Part shown: in pieces, positions 1-15,000 of the stretch | Layout: every line of letters starts with the position of its first letter | How positions within the stretch are numbered: the first letter of the stretch is position 1 | Source of the DNA: Phalacrocorax aristotelis | Lineage: Eukaryota > Chordata > Aves > Suliformes > Phalacrocoracidae | DNA: 64,000 nt | Direction: 5' to 3' | NCBI RefSeq assembly: GCF_949628215.1 | Contig: NC_134282.1 | Span: forward strand, 17,650,723 to 17,714,722 | Notes under the pieces: model-generated | Told to the model about the DNA's origin: nothing | The model's input: only the letters and a program-made list of their open reading frames with translations | Databases searched by the model: none | Translations under genes and position numbers: made by a program

Positions 1-3000
1 AATTCAAGATTTGGCATAACAGCAGTGTCCAGTAGCCATAAATAAAGCAATTTGCTAATGGCTGCACATTCCATCTCATTTTCCTTGATGTTTCCCATGG
101 CGTCATTCCTCTGAATCACAGCTTTTCTTTTTATCTCATCTTAATCTACACCACCATTAGGTGCCCTCTTTCTTCCTTGACAGCACCATATTTGAATGGC
201 CGCTAAATAGGGCCTGCTCCAAAGCCAGTGAAGGTGAGGCTGTAACACATGCTTGTCTCCTGCAAGCTGAGCCTGGAGAAGGCTGCAGGGCACGCCTTGA
301 CTGCACACAGTCACTCACACATAATCACCCATGGGTAATTCAGAGCCAGAACCACCCCCGTGGCCCCTAACAGATTCGGCACTTGGGATTCAGTTGGCTC
401 CATAGGTCTGACATGTCGTAACAGAGACATTTCTTCTTCATGCAGCTCATTTTGACCTGAGCTAATGAGAGATTAACCAACCAACAGCAGCAAATCGGCT
501 GCTGCTGGTCTAGGGAGCGCATCTCAGGTTCTCTACTTAATGTGCTTCACATTTGGCTTTTCTTAACTGAAGGAGAGTTTGGCATCACAAACATCTTGCC
601 AGTGATATGTTCCTCATCTGACAGATGGAGCACAAGGAGAACTGTTTGCAATGACCTAATGTTGTTTGCTGCTTACCTGGCAAAACACCAGTGATTTGCA
701 CTAAGAAATCACTAAGCAGATGCTCATGTCTTCCAAATAAAAAAATTTCACTCTTTTAAAATAAAGTCAGGGTTTCCAACAGATCAAAAGCACTTTGGAG
801 CCACTTTGTCTCTTCCGCTGCATGCTGGGTTTCTGTGGGGACCCTGTTTCTGCAGAGGTTGCCCCCACTGTGCTGCTCCTGCAGCCTAGGAGAAGGCTGG
901 GACTCACATGGCTTTTAGTGTGGCCCTGTCAGGAACACTGGGAGATGATTAACCCTTTTGTCACCACTAAACCACAACGGGAACATCTTCCTCTTTTTCT
1001 CAGTCGCTAAGTTTTTGCATACTGAAATTATATGCATTAAACAAGGAAGTTTTCCAGTGGGGTACAGATCCTTGAATCTTTCAGTAGAATGAGCTTTTTG
1101 AGTGTCCATAATCATGGAGTACATGACAAACCACAAAAGAAGCCTCCTTAATTTTAACTTCTTTTGGCCTAAGTTGAGTAGGACCTGAAGTCAAGGTTTG
1201 AGACAAGCTCAGAACTACTTCGCCATTACCATAAAATCCCATTCTGGGGGAGCTTTGCCATTCAGTGTTGTTACATCTGCTTCATTTCTCTTCAGGTTTC
1301 CACCTCAGACTTCTTCCTATTCAGTCCTGTTTTCTTATGCAACTTTATAGGCTGTGGTAGGTGGAGATAAGGAGGCCAAGTCCTGAAATGATCTGTCTGC
1401 TTTTGTTTTGCAACCTCAGTGACAGCAAATATTAATGTGCATTCATTCGCTGCCCAACTTGTCTGACCACTCTGCGTGGCCATTTTGGCGACAAGCAAAA
1501 ACCTTCAACACACTGACTGATTCCCCAAACACTGCAGAAATATGGTTAATGCTGTTGTGAGCCCCCAGAGAAGCTTTCGTTTTTGTACCCCTCGTGCTTT
1601 TTGCACATTGAGGATGTTCCTGGTCCAGCATTTCTCTTGTGCCAGGCCCTTCCTGGACTGTGGCTGTGTTACACAACTGTGCCCTGCAGATTGAGGCAAG
1701 GATTAAAGGTGTCCAAATTGTTAGGAAATCAGAGCAGTGAAAGGTCAGGGTTCTTTTTATTTTCTCTTGGCTTCGGTAGGTGGTTGCTGAAAAATCACAA
1801 ATGCACTTTGAAAACAAGGGGTAGCAAGGTGCAGCTTTCCAGAGCACTTGTTGGCATTCATGTCTGCGTGTGAATTATTTACAGGTATAGCAAAGCATTA
1901 CTAATCTCTAAGCTATTCAGAAAGGAAGTACCTCTAGGATCTCCTCATTTGTCTCCCCTGTTTCTTAAACACCACTGAGTCATGCGGAATCTCCTCCCCT
2001 CCTTAAAAATTGCTTTGCAGGGCTCCCTGAAGAAAGGAAGATGTCCCTGGACAGTGAAACAAACAGTCCCAAAGAGGGTTGGTCTCCTCCTGCAAGCTCA
2101 TGACTTAATAACTGGGTAAAAAATTCTTGGCGACCCTGGAAAGGAGAGGTCGGTATAGAGGCTGCCCAAGGTTTCAGATGCTCTCGAGGCCCAGGGCAGG
2201 AACTGTCTTATCAGGATCTGGAGTCCAGCTGGAACCAATCTGGACTTGACCCTTCTCAAAGTTCATGTGTGTTTGGAGGGAAGTTTCTGATTCAGACAAA
2301 TGTCTGCTTTCAGAGAGCCCCCTGGAAGATGGGGCTGCCAGTTGGCTTTGCAAGGCCTTGCTGGATGTCCAGTTTTGTCTGATCTTTCCCTGTTTCCTTC
2401 CCCTCCACTCCAGTATGCCTGTCTGCATCTGGCTTCCTGTTCAAACTTAGCCCCAGATGTATTATGTTGTAGCTCGGTTCCTGGGATGCTGTTGCAAATG
2501 GGAAGAAAATATGAACAGGATTCCCAAAGGAAGCCACTCTGAAGAAAGAGCTGAGAGAGAGGGAAACCTCACCATTGCTATTTAATTTTTTCTGAGCTCA
2601 TACTTCTTGTGTTGCTAGAGTTTCAGAGAAAAAGGAAGTGTGTACAAAGGCTGCCTTGAACAACAGGAGGATGCTGGCTCAGGCAGTGAAGGGTGAAAAG
2701 AAGAAGTAGGCACTGTGGAAGAACTGGTAAAGATCAGGTGGGTGAAGGAGGTGCTCCAGCGCCTAGTTTATGTGTACCAAGAGCAGCAAGCAGCAAGGAC
2801 TAGACAGCCATCAAAACAGATGGGTTAGACAGTGCTTGAAGAACAGACGCGAAACGGAAGATGACATTTGTGAAGAAAAGAAAAAAAGAATTTTCTCACA
2901 GTAGGATAATTCTGAAGTGTAAACGCTAAGGGTTGGTGTCCCTGCTTCCAAACATAACATAACAAGCTGCAAAGCAGCTAGAAAGGCAGAGCTCCTGAAC

Positions 3001-6000
3001 TCCGATCCTAGTGTGGCACTAACTCCTTGACCAGAGCGCCTACTAACTGTATGTGCCGCAGGCAGCTTTTAAAAGGTAATACAAAAACATGGAGCAGGGT
3101 CCTCAGAACCATGGAGAAGCAAGTCAGGCTTGACTCAAGGGGACCTGAGAGCATTCAGTGCTTAATATCTCTGGCCAGCTTTTGACCGTCTAAGAAATGG
3201 AGCATGTCTCATCTGCCACAGACTATGCTGGGAGGTTAATAATGGTATTTCATGTCTGAGGTCCTCTGACAGAAAGCCGCCACGTAACACAATGCATTAT
3301 TCTACCCTAAAGCGTAAGTCTCCTCCACCCAAATAAATATGTATTTGCGTTGCCTGCCTCCCATTTTTAATCTTCCAGCAATTCCTACCAGAAAAATAAC
3401 AATAAATAAAAATCTCTGACCATAGAAGTGTGCCAAGAGCTTGGCTAATCAGCAGGATTCTAGTATGTAGCTACAGATTTTGGCAGCCTTGTGTCAAGAA
3501 AATGATGCAACCCCATTCCTGGGAACCAGTGTGATGGAAAGCGCTTCCAGCTGATTGGGATTGTTTATTCTAGGTGAAAGTTTGCAATGTTTCCATTTGG
3601 TTTCACCACTGTGAGCTTTGCCAGGCCTTTTTCCCAGGCAATGAATGTTTTCTCATTTCTCTGCTTGATCTCCTATTCACAGGCTTAGTTGCTACATTGC
3701 TTTTATTACTCTAGAAGGCATATACTTGGTCAAGAATGGGTGGATTTCATCTTGAGAGGGGTGCAACACTCTTATCTCCTGCTGACTTCAGTCAGACTGC
3801 AGGACCAAACACCCATCGGCATGAGCAAAGGATCTGTAGTCTTGAAGAAGGGTAGATTATGTCAGAACAATGGCCAGAGCCTGGGCAGGAATGCATTAAT
3901 CATTATTACATTTCTATGCAAGCATTTAATCTGTTAGTGCTTTCACGGAACAAGGAAACACACATAAAATGCTCCCTGCATGGCTCTAGAGTGCAGAGCA
4001 GCCTGGTATATGGTGCTAGGCAGTACCTGCAGCCTTGCAGAGCTTTGGCCTGAAGAATGAGGCCAGATCAACCTTGTTAAGAAAAGATGAGCCAGCTGTA
4101 TACAGGGTCTCCTCCCTCAGCTTGAGCCAGTCCTGTGTAGGGGCTGAAAGTGTACTTCCAGGAACATACTGCTCTGTTTTCAGCCTAAACCAACTATTTC
4201 CTCATTCTTTTTGTTCCTCTCTGTCATTTCTTCTTTCTGCAGCAGTATAACAAAGTTCCACTTTGAAATGAATCACTGTTCTAATGCTCATTAAATTAAG
4301 GAACTGACCATTCTGGTAAGAGTCATGCTGACTAATTGCAGGTGCTGGTTAAATTTCCCCAATAAAACTTCTACAAAATCAAACCATTCCTAGTTGCCAT
4401 TCTAATTCTGGGTATCTGAGGAGCTTAGAAGATTCAGTCAGGGTGGCTTTCTAGAGGGAAATATCTCACAAAAATATCCTAGTCCATTGCAGCCTGGCTG
4501 AGATTTTGACCTTTTATTTCCAAACACAGTAGGGTCATTGGCTGGCCAGGTCAGCTAATACCAGATCTTCTGACCAGTTTGCAGGCTGAGCCTTTGCTTA
4601 AAATACCAGTGTCTCTCAGAAGGAAACATCTCTAGCATTGCAGTGGGCAGTATATTCACATGGTCAAGCCAAGATACCCCTGCTCTGTTAAAGAATTATG
4701 TTTATGGTGTAAATGCTGAAGTTGGGCCACTTCAGTGAGCCAACATGTAATCTCTAATAATCCAGGTGTCACTGAAAACTCAGAAATCATCTGATCCCTT
4801 TTACATTAATTATGACCCAGAAAGTTTTCCGCTTTGCTTTTCCCTGTTGTGCTCATAGGGGAACTTATGGACCCAGAAATAACCCTTTTCCAGGACTACG
4901 CTTAGGTGGTTTGGGGCATTTTTTGATGAAAGATGGTATTGGTATAAAGTACAAATGTGAGCCTCCAGAAAGCATACGTGAAACCCTAATTCAATGCCAC
5001 ATTTCCTGGGTAAGTTGCACAGCAGTGTGACAGTTGTGTTCCCCACCTGTGCAATGGGAGCAGCAACTTCTTCGTATGATGCTATTGCTTGCCCTGCTTT
5101 GGAGAAAGGACTTTGGAGGAAACTCTGCCACTTACCAAAACTTTTCACAAAGTGTGTCACAGGGAGGCTTCAGTCTCTAGGTTCTGCCATTTAATAATAA
5201 CCCTGCTGTTTATTTTGTGGAGCTCGTTTCCTAGACAGAGGTGACCAAGGAGGTGTCATGAATACCTGTGTATCATACTCACCTTTCCCATGGTACCCTG
5301 TGTTCCAGGCACCTGGTGAAGGTAGCCCAGCACCGTCAGCTCCACTGAGGCTGGGGAAACTGCAGTGCTGCTCATGCTGCAATGAGGCGGAGGCAGATCC
5401 AGGCACTCCTGGCTTTCTAGCACCTGTGCCTTAACCACAAGGCCAAATTAGTACTGAACGGACCTGTATTTTACTGCCCCCTTCTTCTGTATTAATTAAA
5501 ACACATCACTGCACACTTAAGCAATTTAAATGTTTTGGAACGAGTCTCAGGACGGCCAAGGGCGTTCAAAGTGAAGGGAAGGCTGGCAGCTTGCCTTTGG
5601 CTCCCTGGCTTGCCTGTCTATCACCAGCACGCATCATGTATTACAAAACTGTGAGATCTCTGCAGACCCAGCGACAATGCTACAATTTAAGGGAAGAGCG
5701 CAAGGCTGAAGTCAGAAGTCTCTGGTCTTCCTGAGGCTCCGTCACACAGACTGGATGCCCACATCTCTGCTGATCTTTTTTCAGTTTTCACTTCTTTGTT
5801 TTTTAACACCTCTCATCTATGAAAAACTGGTGGGAACTGCTGCTGTAAGTCCAGCACCCCAGTGTCTGATGGAAAGCCCTGCTAGACCTGGGTATTGGGG
5901 TAAATGCCTTCATCTTGGGGATTTTTTTTTGAGCTGTCCAGGGCAAGAAAGACAGAATTAACAGGACCTCAAATAAAAGTCAGGACTTGCAAAGATTGTG

Positions 6001-9000
6001 TTTTACCCTCGAGGTCATACTGAAGTTCAGGGTATAAGTGAACCTTCCCCCAAAGGTCTGTTTGCCTTTCTGTCACCTATTGGTCAGCTGCAGGAGGCTG
6101 CAGGAGAAGGGACCTCAAGTGACCTCCAGAGCGACTTGTGCACTGTGGACTCCAGGCAGCAGACAGCTGACTACAGTCTAGAATGGAAATGAAGGACTAA
6201 TTTGCCCAGGGACATTCCCTTTTGTATTTTAAAGTAATGCAAAGTGTCTTTTCACTTTCAGCTCTGGATTTGAGGCCTAAGATGAAGAGTCACTGCCATT
6301 AGATCCACACCATCACAATTGTAACATCAAAACAAGTGCTGTATTAAAAATAAACACAGCAGGCATTCACTAACATGATTAAAATGTATACATATGGGTG
6401 AGGTCATTTTAATAAAGGCCTTCTTCACAGACATATGCATTTCTTACCATGGCCCTAGGCTCAAAGCAGGAACACTATGCATCCACAACTACCTGCTCTT
6501 GTGCAGTTGCATCAGCCGAGGCTTTCTGGCTCTTTAGAAATCTACCACAAGTGTCCTTATCACATCCACATACATTGACCTCCCCTTAACCCTCACAAAG
6601 ACTAGAAAAATCGCAGCCATGGCTTACCACATTAGCAGGCCATCTCTGATCTTGATCAGGCCATCATGTCAAGGTCTTCCATCTCCTCTATCAATCTTCT
6701 GAAGGCATGTTCTGATGCTATTTGGAAATAACTCAGTGAAATTCTGAGTGTCCTTTGTCCTATCTGTGTGCCTGGAAAAGGCTCCACCAGTTAAGGGAAA
6801 GTAAACTGGTCTTTCCAGAATGACACAAAAAACTGCAAAGCCATTAACGTCCATCTATACACTAATGAAACTCTTCTCTATGTCACTGGAAAAAAAATCC
6901 AGGACTTCTTGAATGTTCTGACCTTATGTGCCTTCCCAGGTCACTCAGCACAAAAGCTTTAGCACCTCCCACTATGATCTGCCAAGCCTATACAACATAG
7001 GGGAAACACTACCTTCTCCAGCTAAGCCCTTATTGCAGGCAGCAAAGCTGGCACATAAGTCCCAACAAAGGCTTTTCTACATTTTGACTACCTCTCCATG
7101 AATTCTGCCACAGCCAGTTACGCCAGGCCGCATCTCCCTGTGCTACTGGTAAGGCATCCAGATGGTGCTCCAGAGATAAACCTTCTCTGTGAAAGGATGT
7201 AGGAGGGATGTCCCCAACTGGCTTTGGTCTCTTTGTCATAGGCCTGTAGCCACCCTGCCTGCAGAGTCCCTGCCTGACTCTGGAGTAGCCCTGAGCAGAC
7301 ATATGTGTCACTATGAGAATCCCAGTGCTCCCCAGTACTGCAGCGAGGGATGCAACTGGGGTGTTTGTTTTCATACTGAGGTGCTTGCTGCAACCTCAAC
7401 AAATTATTTTTGTACTAGTCATCTTATTGATGGCTGTTCTGGTGATGTCCAGAAGAAGTTTCAGCCTGCTCCCTCCTACCAACAGCCAGAAACAACCAGT
7501 AGCTGGCTCCAAAGAAAATGTTAACTTCCTGGAGAGGAAAGAGGGAGGGTTGCATTAAATAGGATTCAGAGTGCAGTGGAGCTGTTTGCTGACTTCATTT
7601 TCTTCCTGATACCTGAGAGCTATTTGGAAATCTCTCTGCTTGTGGGACTTCTGGAAAGGTGTCCAGCGACATGCAGGAAAATGAATCTGCCAATAGCTTT
7701 TGCAAAGTCCTGAACCACAGGAGCAAGGAGGACAGTGAGGGGATAAGGGGACCTGTGTGTGTCATCTCCTTGCAGAAGGTGTCACAGAAGACAGAAGTCC
7801 CAAAAGATGCTACAGAAGACATACGTCTGCCCCAAATACTAGGCAAACATTTCCAAACACGATACGTGTTGTAATGAGGGTGACGCTCTGGAGCAAGAGG
7901 AGCACAGCAGAGGAGCCAGGGCAGCCTGCACCAGTGGCACGCAACATGAGGACACAAAACCTACGTACAGGCAGAAAGCACAGAGGCACGCACCACACAT
8001 GGAGAGGCTGTGTAACAAAACTAGGGGTGCAACACGGGTGCCTGGAAGTGGAGCACACCACCTCCAGCTCTGCTAGCAGCATTGCTTTTCCCCCTCCTGG
8101 CCATGGGAGATGGGTGACAACAAAAGGTTTGGGCCAGGTCGTGACCCACTCCCATGGTGCTTGCACCAATCGATCTTGGCCTAAAAAGTTCATCCAAACC
8201 CTATCTGTACTCTTTGATCTTCCAGATTCAGGCTCACCTTCTCTGCAGGATGCACCTTCCTAGAGGATTTTCACTGGTCTCTGCAATGGGATGAGCCATA
8301 AATTACCCTGGGAACAGCCTGCTTTGCTGATGTATATTTTCAACCTGAGTTCCATTTTAATATATGATAATATAGACGGCACTGTCCCCAGCCAGTATCC
8401 AGAAGGAGTGAGATGATTAAAAATAATTCATCTTACACTGAATTAAACAACCAAGAGCCTCAGGAATGGTCCCATTTGAGTTCAGTACAAATCATGGGTG
8501 ACAATCTGGGTCAGTTTTTATTGGGCATGCACCTTTTTGCCAGCCCTAAATCTGCCAGCCCTCAGATAGGTTTAATAAGAAGGGACAACAAGGAGACAAA
8601 AAAGGTCAGTCTCTACTCAAGAAGGTAGTGGAAGGAAAAGGAGAGACGGGGCAGGGGAAGGTGACATGTGCCAGCAAACATACAGGAGGTGATGTTTCCC
8701 CAGGAGAGGGACAGACAGCAATGCACCAGGTTCTTCGGAAAGCAAACAGGCTGCACCTGGAGCCCATTCTGCTGTTTGCTGAGACTCGGCAGCCCGGACC
8801 ACTTGTGGTTTCCTCTCTGAGTCTTGCCTCTGCCCACAGTGACATACAGAAAGTGAGGGAACAGAGATGAGACATGCCTGATGCTTTCCGACCAGCTGAG
8901 GCACCAGGAGCACAGGGCCACTTTGCCTACCCTTCCACTAGGAAAGCAGCAGCAGATTCCCCTTTCAGCCACCTCAACTAAGCCAGAATACCCTCTATGC

Positions 9001-12000
9001 ATGCCATCCCCCCATGCCAGGAGGTCTATGTGTTGCATTCCCCTACCTTGGATTAAACCACCTCACTTCCTCCTCCCGGAAATAACACGAGCAAGAGTAA
9101 GAATGACTCATCTGTGCGTATGAAGACACGCATATTCACACACAGGAATACATCTTAAATGTTGAGAGCCTGGGGCAAAAATTTCACCCAGCTTTTTAGC
9201 TCCCTGGTTCACATGATTCTATGAGGTTCAGTGAAAAGAAAAAAAAAATTTAAAAAAAAAATCAGAATGGTGCCAGAATAGTAAAGAATTAGCAAAAGTA
9301 GGAATCAAATCCTGTTACCATGTCTCTAGCTTGAAAGGAAACCTTCCTTCTCATGTCTGCTCTTGCATTCATGTCCCACATAGTCTCAAACCAGCGTGAC
9401 TCTGTTTGGTGAGCAGGGACCTGGCTTGCTCAAGGACTGGCCTACAGTTGACTGCTTTAAATCCAGCTGTGCCATGTAAATCCCAACCACTGTTATTAGC
9501 CTGGGAAATGGGTACATGGTTTCTTTCCCTGTCTTCTTAAACAGCTCCTTTGGCATGGTTCCTGGACAGTGATGCTGGTAATGGACACTCTACGCATGCC
9601 TGTGCCATCGGTTTGAGGCTAAGTGCAGGCAATCAGGTGACATTTTTCCAGACCATTCCTGAAGCTTGATAAACTCATCCTCTCCCATAACAGTATCTGG
9701 AAGAGTGCAACATCTCAACAAAAGGAGCCTCAAGGCCTTGTGAAGCTTTGTGGTTGTGTCTGGTGTTTCCTTGTCACATTCTCCACTGCTTTGCATGAAA
9801 TCCAGTGTTGAATGACTGCACTAGGGACATGGAGGCATGACCTGTACCAAACATGGCTAAGCACATCTGAAATTATAGATCCCCAATTCCTATCACAGCT
9901 CAGGCCATGTGCAGTTCTCAGCTGCAAGCAGTGGAAGGCAACAGAACTGGACCCTTGGCCACCAAAATGCACCAGCCAACACCACCATTCTGCAGTGGGA
10001 AGCTCAGCCCTGCTGTCACCTCTGCACTCTGCCTTGGCATGTGGGACTGTATCACTCCAGGCCTCCCTCAGCCAGCAGAGTCTAACATGATAATATGGTG
10101 GGTCTTGAAAAAAAGGAAACCAGCAGAGCTGAGCTGGTAGATGGGTCTTGCTGCCCAGGGTTTTTGCAGCAGGGAAGGGAAATCAGCTATTCACCACAGC
10201 ATTGTTGTGACTGGCCATGACAAAAATCCTGAGGTGGCTGTGTCTGGTGCAAGAGTCATCAGATGGCATAGCCTAGTAAGAGCAGCTGTTCCCTTTTGCT
10301 TGGGTCAAAGTCCCTTTCTCTACAGCAGCCCGCACAGCCACCGTTCGTGCCCTGGCAGTGTGACATGATGCATTTCATCAGCTATTGGGAGGATGCTAAG
10401 CTCAGTGATGCCCATTCCAGCCAAGCTACATTGCTTAATAAAGAGCACGGTCATCACAGATATCAGCTGCAGAGGATTAAGGTTGTCTTCTCCCTCCAGT
10501 GTATTTTACCCTATATTTCTTATGCTACATTTTCTTTGCACCTCCAGCCTTTCTTCCTCAGGGCTACTCTTGCTGATTCTCACAAGAAGAGCAGGGTAAG
10601 TGTGTGAATGGTAGAACTGCAAAGGAAGGAAGTGGTGTTGCTGATTCAATAGACTGTGTTTTTCCTTCTGAGTCAGTACAGAAGAACTGTCTCACTGGGC
10701 TCAGAAGGTATTAGAACAAGAAGCCTGCCCCGGGTGTGTGTGGGCTTATGTTTTAATGTCTCTGACCCAGAACATGGAAAGGTTGAACAGAAGAGATTTT
10801 CATTATCTTGAAAGTTACTAAAGTCCAATTAAAACTGTAGAGTCAGCACAGCAGGTCACCTATCCACTGCATCACTCTGTGGGCCCATTGTTGTGATGTA
10901 GGGACATACGTAACAACCACAGGGCATGAACCTGCTTCTAGAAAGCAGAATGTGTCAAGAAGCAGTATTACTAAAGGCCAGGTACAGGACATTTTTGGAT
11001 CACAAGAGTTCCAGCCTGGAACTCCAGCCCGGCCTCCATGAAGAAGCATACAGTACATAGGAGGTCAGAGGCATCTGGGAGGCTGGGGAGAAAATGTGAA
11101 GGGCAAGGATAGAAAGTTATCAAGCTAAATTTCCAAAATTTTCTGCAGCGGATCAGAAGTACAAAGCCTGCAAGAAAATCTGAGGTTTACTGGCCCACTC
11201 AAGACAAATACTGAAGAAAAGGAAATCACACAGCAGCTAAATTATTACTTCAGTTCAGACCTCACTCCTCAGGCTATCTGGGTGATATCTGGTTCAATCA
11301 GGAAGAGATGATTTGCGGGTACACTGAAAACTAAAAGAAGAAATGTTGGAAACAACTCCAACTCAGGAGGAAAAGTCACAGCAGTCATACTGCCCGTGCA
11401 GAAGATTCAGTGGGAGCTTTAGAGTGAAGGAGCCAAGATGCTTTAAAGATTTGCAGGGATACATTCAAATCAATTTCAATTGATTCAACCCATCAATATC
11501 ATGGTTGTTAGGTAGCAAATGCTTTGATTCATATTTTGTTTACAATATTATTAAAAACATGAACCAGCCTCCAATTTCAAAGTTTCATGTGCATTTCTAG
11601 AGAACACAGGCCCAGGCTGGAGGAAATCCGGGTAGTGTCCTCTTTCATGCTACTTTCTATTGAGTTCATGTCACCTCAAAGATTTGGGTGAGCCTGAACC
11701 CTAAATTGAAAGCAAAACTCAAGCAGGCATAAAGGTAAGGCAATGGAAAGTGATTGCCCAAGCCACTGTGAACTGAAACTGCCATGTTTTGCACAGTGCA
11801 GGTGTCAGAAACCCATTGAGTTTACATTGCAGCATCCTGAAGCAGCACAGGACTCCGGCTTCCAGCTCTGAAGTTCTCATGAGCAGAACAGGCTTCTCCA
11901 TAAGCTGCTGAAAGCTGGCCATGCGCCACAAATGATGATCAGGAGACCTGGATCCCAGCTGCTGGATGACCACCAAGGATGTCAGTGCCCCATACGTGCA

Positions 12001-15000
12001 ACTGTGTGGGGTGTCTAATTCCCTTCTGGGCTCTCACACCAGCCTGCTCATCATGTTATTTCTGTGCTTTTCACTTGGGCAACAAATACGTGTCACATAT
12101 GGCCTTGCCTTCACTACTCTTAGGCTGTGGGTGAGAAAAAACAGGCATTTGCTTGGGACGGTCTTAGGGTCAGTGTCCAGTTTTTGATTTCAAGGTAAGG
12201 ATGGTGGGCTGAGGATCGGCTGCCTGGCAGAGCTCTGTCTCAGGTACAGCTTGAACTTTTATTATAGAGAGCTCTTTTGTGCTAGGGAAGAGAAATTACC
12301 AATCCAAGTTTCATGCTGCTTTAAAATTGTCTAGGCCAAGGTTGTTTCAAAAAAAGTGTCTCAAGGATACAGCTTCAGACTTCAAACCTGATTCAATAGC
12401 TTGCTGTCTTTCCATAAAGTGCTTTTGGTGCTCTGCTGGAACAATGTGGTGTTTGAAATTAAGTATAACTTTTTGGCAAATATATATTAAGCTGCAGATG
12501 AAATACACTGTTCCCAAGGCTTTCTTAAAATGAAGTAAGGTGGTCCTAGATTTGAAACTCATTATATTTATACCATTACCTTCCCGTTCTTTATTCCCCA
12601 CCAAACTCTTCTCACTCGCTCTGCTCTTAAATCACATTTTGAAACACTGGCATATGTATATGCACAGACACACACACAGAGCCCTCAGGAAGGCTGTTAT
12701 ATTGCAGCACTCCGTATGGTTTCATGATATGAATGTGTTGTTCTATGTGCCGCTGCCCACAGGCTGCTGCAGGAGCCTTGCAGGTCTGGGATGCAGCCTG
12801 GCCAAGTAGTCAAAACGAAAAAGGGAAATCACAAAAAGAGAAAGCTGACCACAGCTGCTCCTCCATGCTTCTGACAGCCATCGGCTGGGCAGGTCTCCTC
12901 ACCCCAGCCCACAACATTGCAGCTGCAGCTGACCAAAACCTTGCCTTTACAGGGAGGCCAGTGGTCCCCCAAGTGAGGTGTATTTCAGCTCAAAATCTGA
13001 TGGCAATCCTTTCACTAGTTAAAAAACCCAATGCAATGAAACCAGGCCCTTCCCCACCATACATTTGCCCTGCTGCAAACCCAGACAGCCAGATCTGCTC
13101 TCCTTTGTGAGAGCTGGAAAGTGCCTTTTGAAAAGTGAAACCCACTAGGCCAAGTGCCTTGACCAGGCTGAGCAAAAGCAAAATGAATCCTTTCATCTGC
13201 ACTCATATTCTGAGTCCACGGAAAGGCACCTGTAGCGTATGTCTGTTTTCTTCCCCATGGCTTAACTTTATCTTTCCAAAATGCTTAAATAAAAGCTCCT
13301 TCGCTCTGGAAGGGATGGCACAGAGACAACCTTAGGCACAGCTCACAGCTGCAGGACATGGGGTATCTAGACAGAAGCTTATTTGGTTATGCCCTTATCA
13401 AATATGAGAGCAGCACAAACATCCCCCAGACAACGAGCATTTGCTGGGTGCTGGCTGAATAAATTCATATGTGCAAGGGAATGACCAGCCCCACTGATGA
13501 CAGAGCTCTTTTCCTTTGGAGAGCAGAAAGGATGAAATGAAGGGTCTGCGTAAGGTTTTACGGTGGCCTCAGCAACTGGAAGGAGGGAAGAGGAAGGAAG
13601 GAACAAAGGAGTGGCGGCTCTGCAGCCTGCCCACTCATACAGTACCAAACCGGACGGCAAATATGGCTTTTACCCGCACAAACAGCTTTGCCATCCAAAA
13701 GTCCGGTGCAGGAGGTTAGGCAGACAGGCAAATGAAGCACTTCATAGCGGGTGGAGGTCTGATGGTGAGGCCTGGGGCTAGAAGAGGACAAGTGTGGCGG
13801 TGAGCGGGGGAACTGTCCAGCAGGAGACAGCAAAGAAATTGTCCGATGATGGGGATGGAGGAAGATAAACTGTTCTGGCAGTCAGAGAGACACCCTGCTT
13901 CCAGCAACTTAAAGTAAAAGCATTGCAGGGCCTCAAAAAGGCCCCTCCAGCAGCCATTCCTGTCGGTGTCCCAAGTTTGGCAGGTCTCTGGAATGTGTTT
14001 CTCACCCACATTCAAGAGAGTTTAGCTTGTTTAGTCTAGCAAAACTAAGGAGGAGAAGGCATAGTTTTGTTGTCTGTAAATACACCACAGGCATTAATGC
14101 TGGGGTGGGAGAAGAGCTATCCAAGCGAAAAGATCCTGTTGGCATGAGAACAAATGGGGGATCAGTTGCTGTATGAAAACATTTGGGATAAAAATTAGGA
14201 ATCTTCTAACCAGCATAGGGTTTGGCAACAGCTGCCTGTAAGGAACAGGCTCTCCAAGGGATGGCACTAGTTTCAGGATTAAGCTTGAGTCATTTTTGGA
14301 GTGGACTATAAAATCTTGGATGAGCAGGGGACTGGGAAGTCCCTAATAGCTGGAATAGCAACAGAGGAAATGGCAGGGAAAATAGAAAAGCAAGAACTGG
14401 AACTAAGCTCTGTGGAGGAGGCTCACAGAGAGCAGAAGAGAAAGCATTTCCAGACGGGGAATGGATAAGCCTCACTGGAGAGGGAAAAATGGGAAAGCTT
14501 TTGGAAGCATAAGTGAAGCATCTCTCACCTTGCCAACAGTGCCTGGGAAATTTCTGTCTGGTGAGGTATCCTACCTTTATCCACGTATCGCCTGCCTGGA
14601 AGGTAGTGCTGGCTTGTAGGCAGAAAAAAAAACAAAAATCACAACATCCAAAGCGTTTATGTCTTCTCATTACTGCTGTTTGAAAGATCTAAGAGATGTT
14701 CCAAGAGATGTTCCTCCTAGAAAAGTCCAGAGGATTTCCATCACCTCTGAGACACATCAGGAATATTAGGGAAAATCTCAGTCTGCAAAATAATTTCTGA
14801 TGACTTTCAAATGGGACTTCCCTCTCTGTGCCCATTTAGTTCAAGCATAAAGAGCTCTGCAAAGAAGAAACCCATGGGTCAGGAGATTCCTGTGCATGTG
14901 GAAACAGGGAGCCCTTCCAGCAGGATGACAGACAGATGTGGGCATGCACCCCTCCATACCGAACATTATCACTGCATCTGAGCTGCAGCTTGAAATAGGA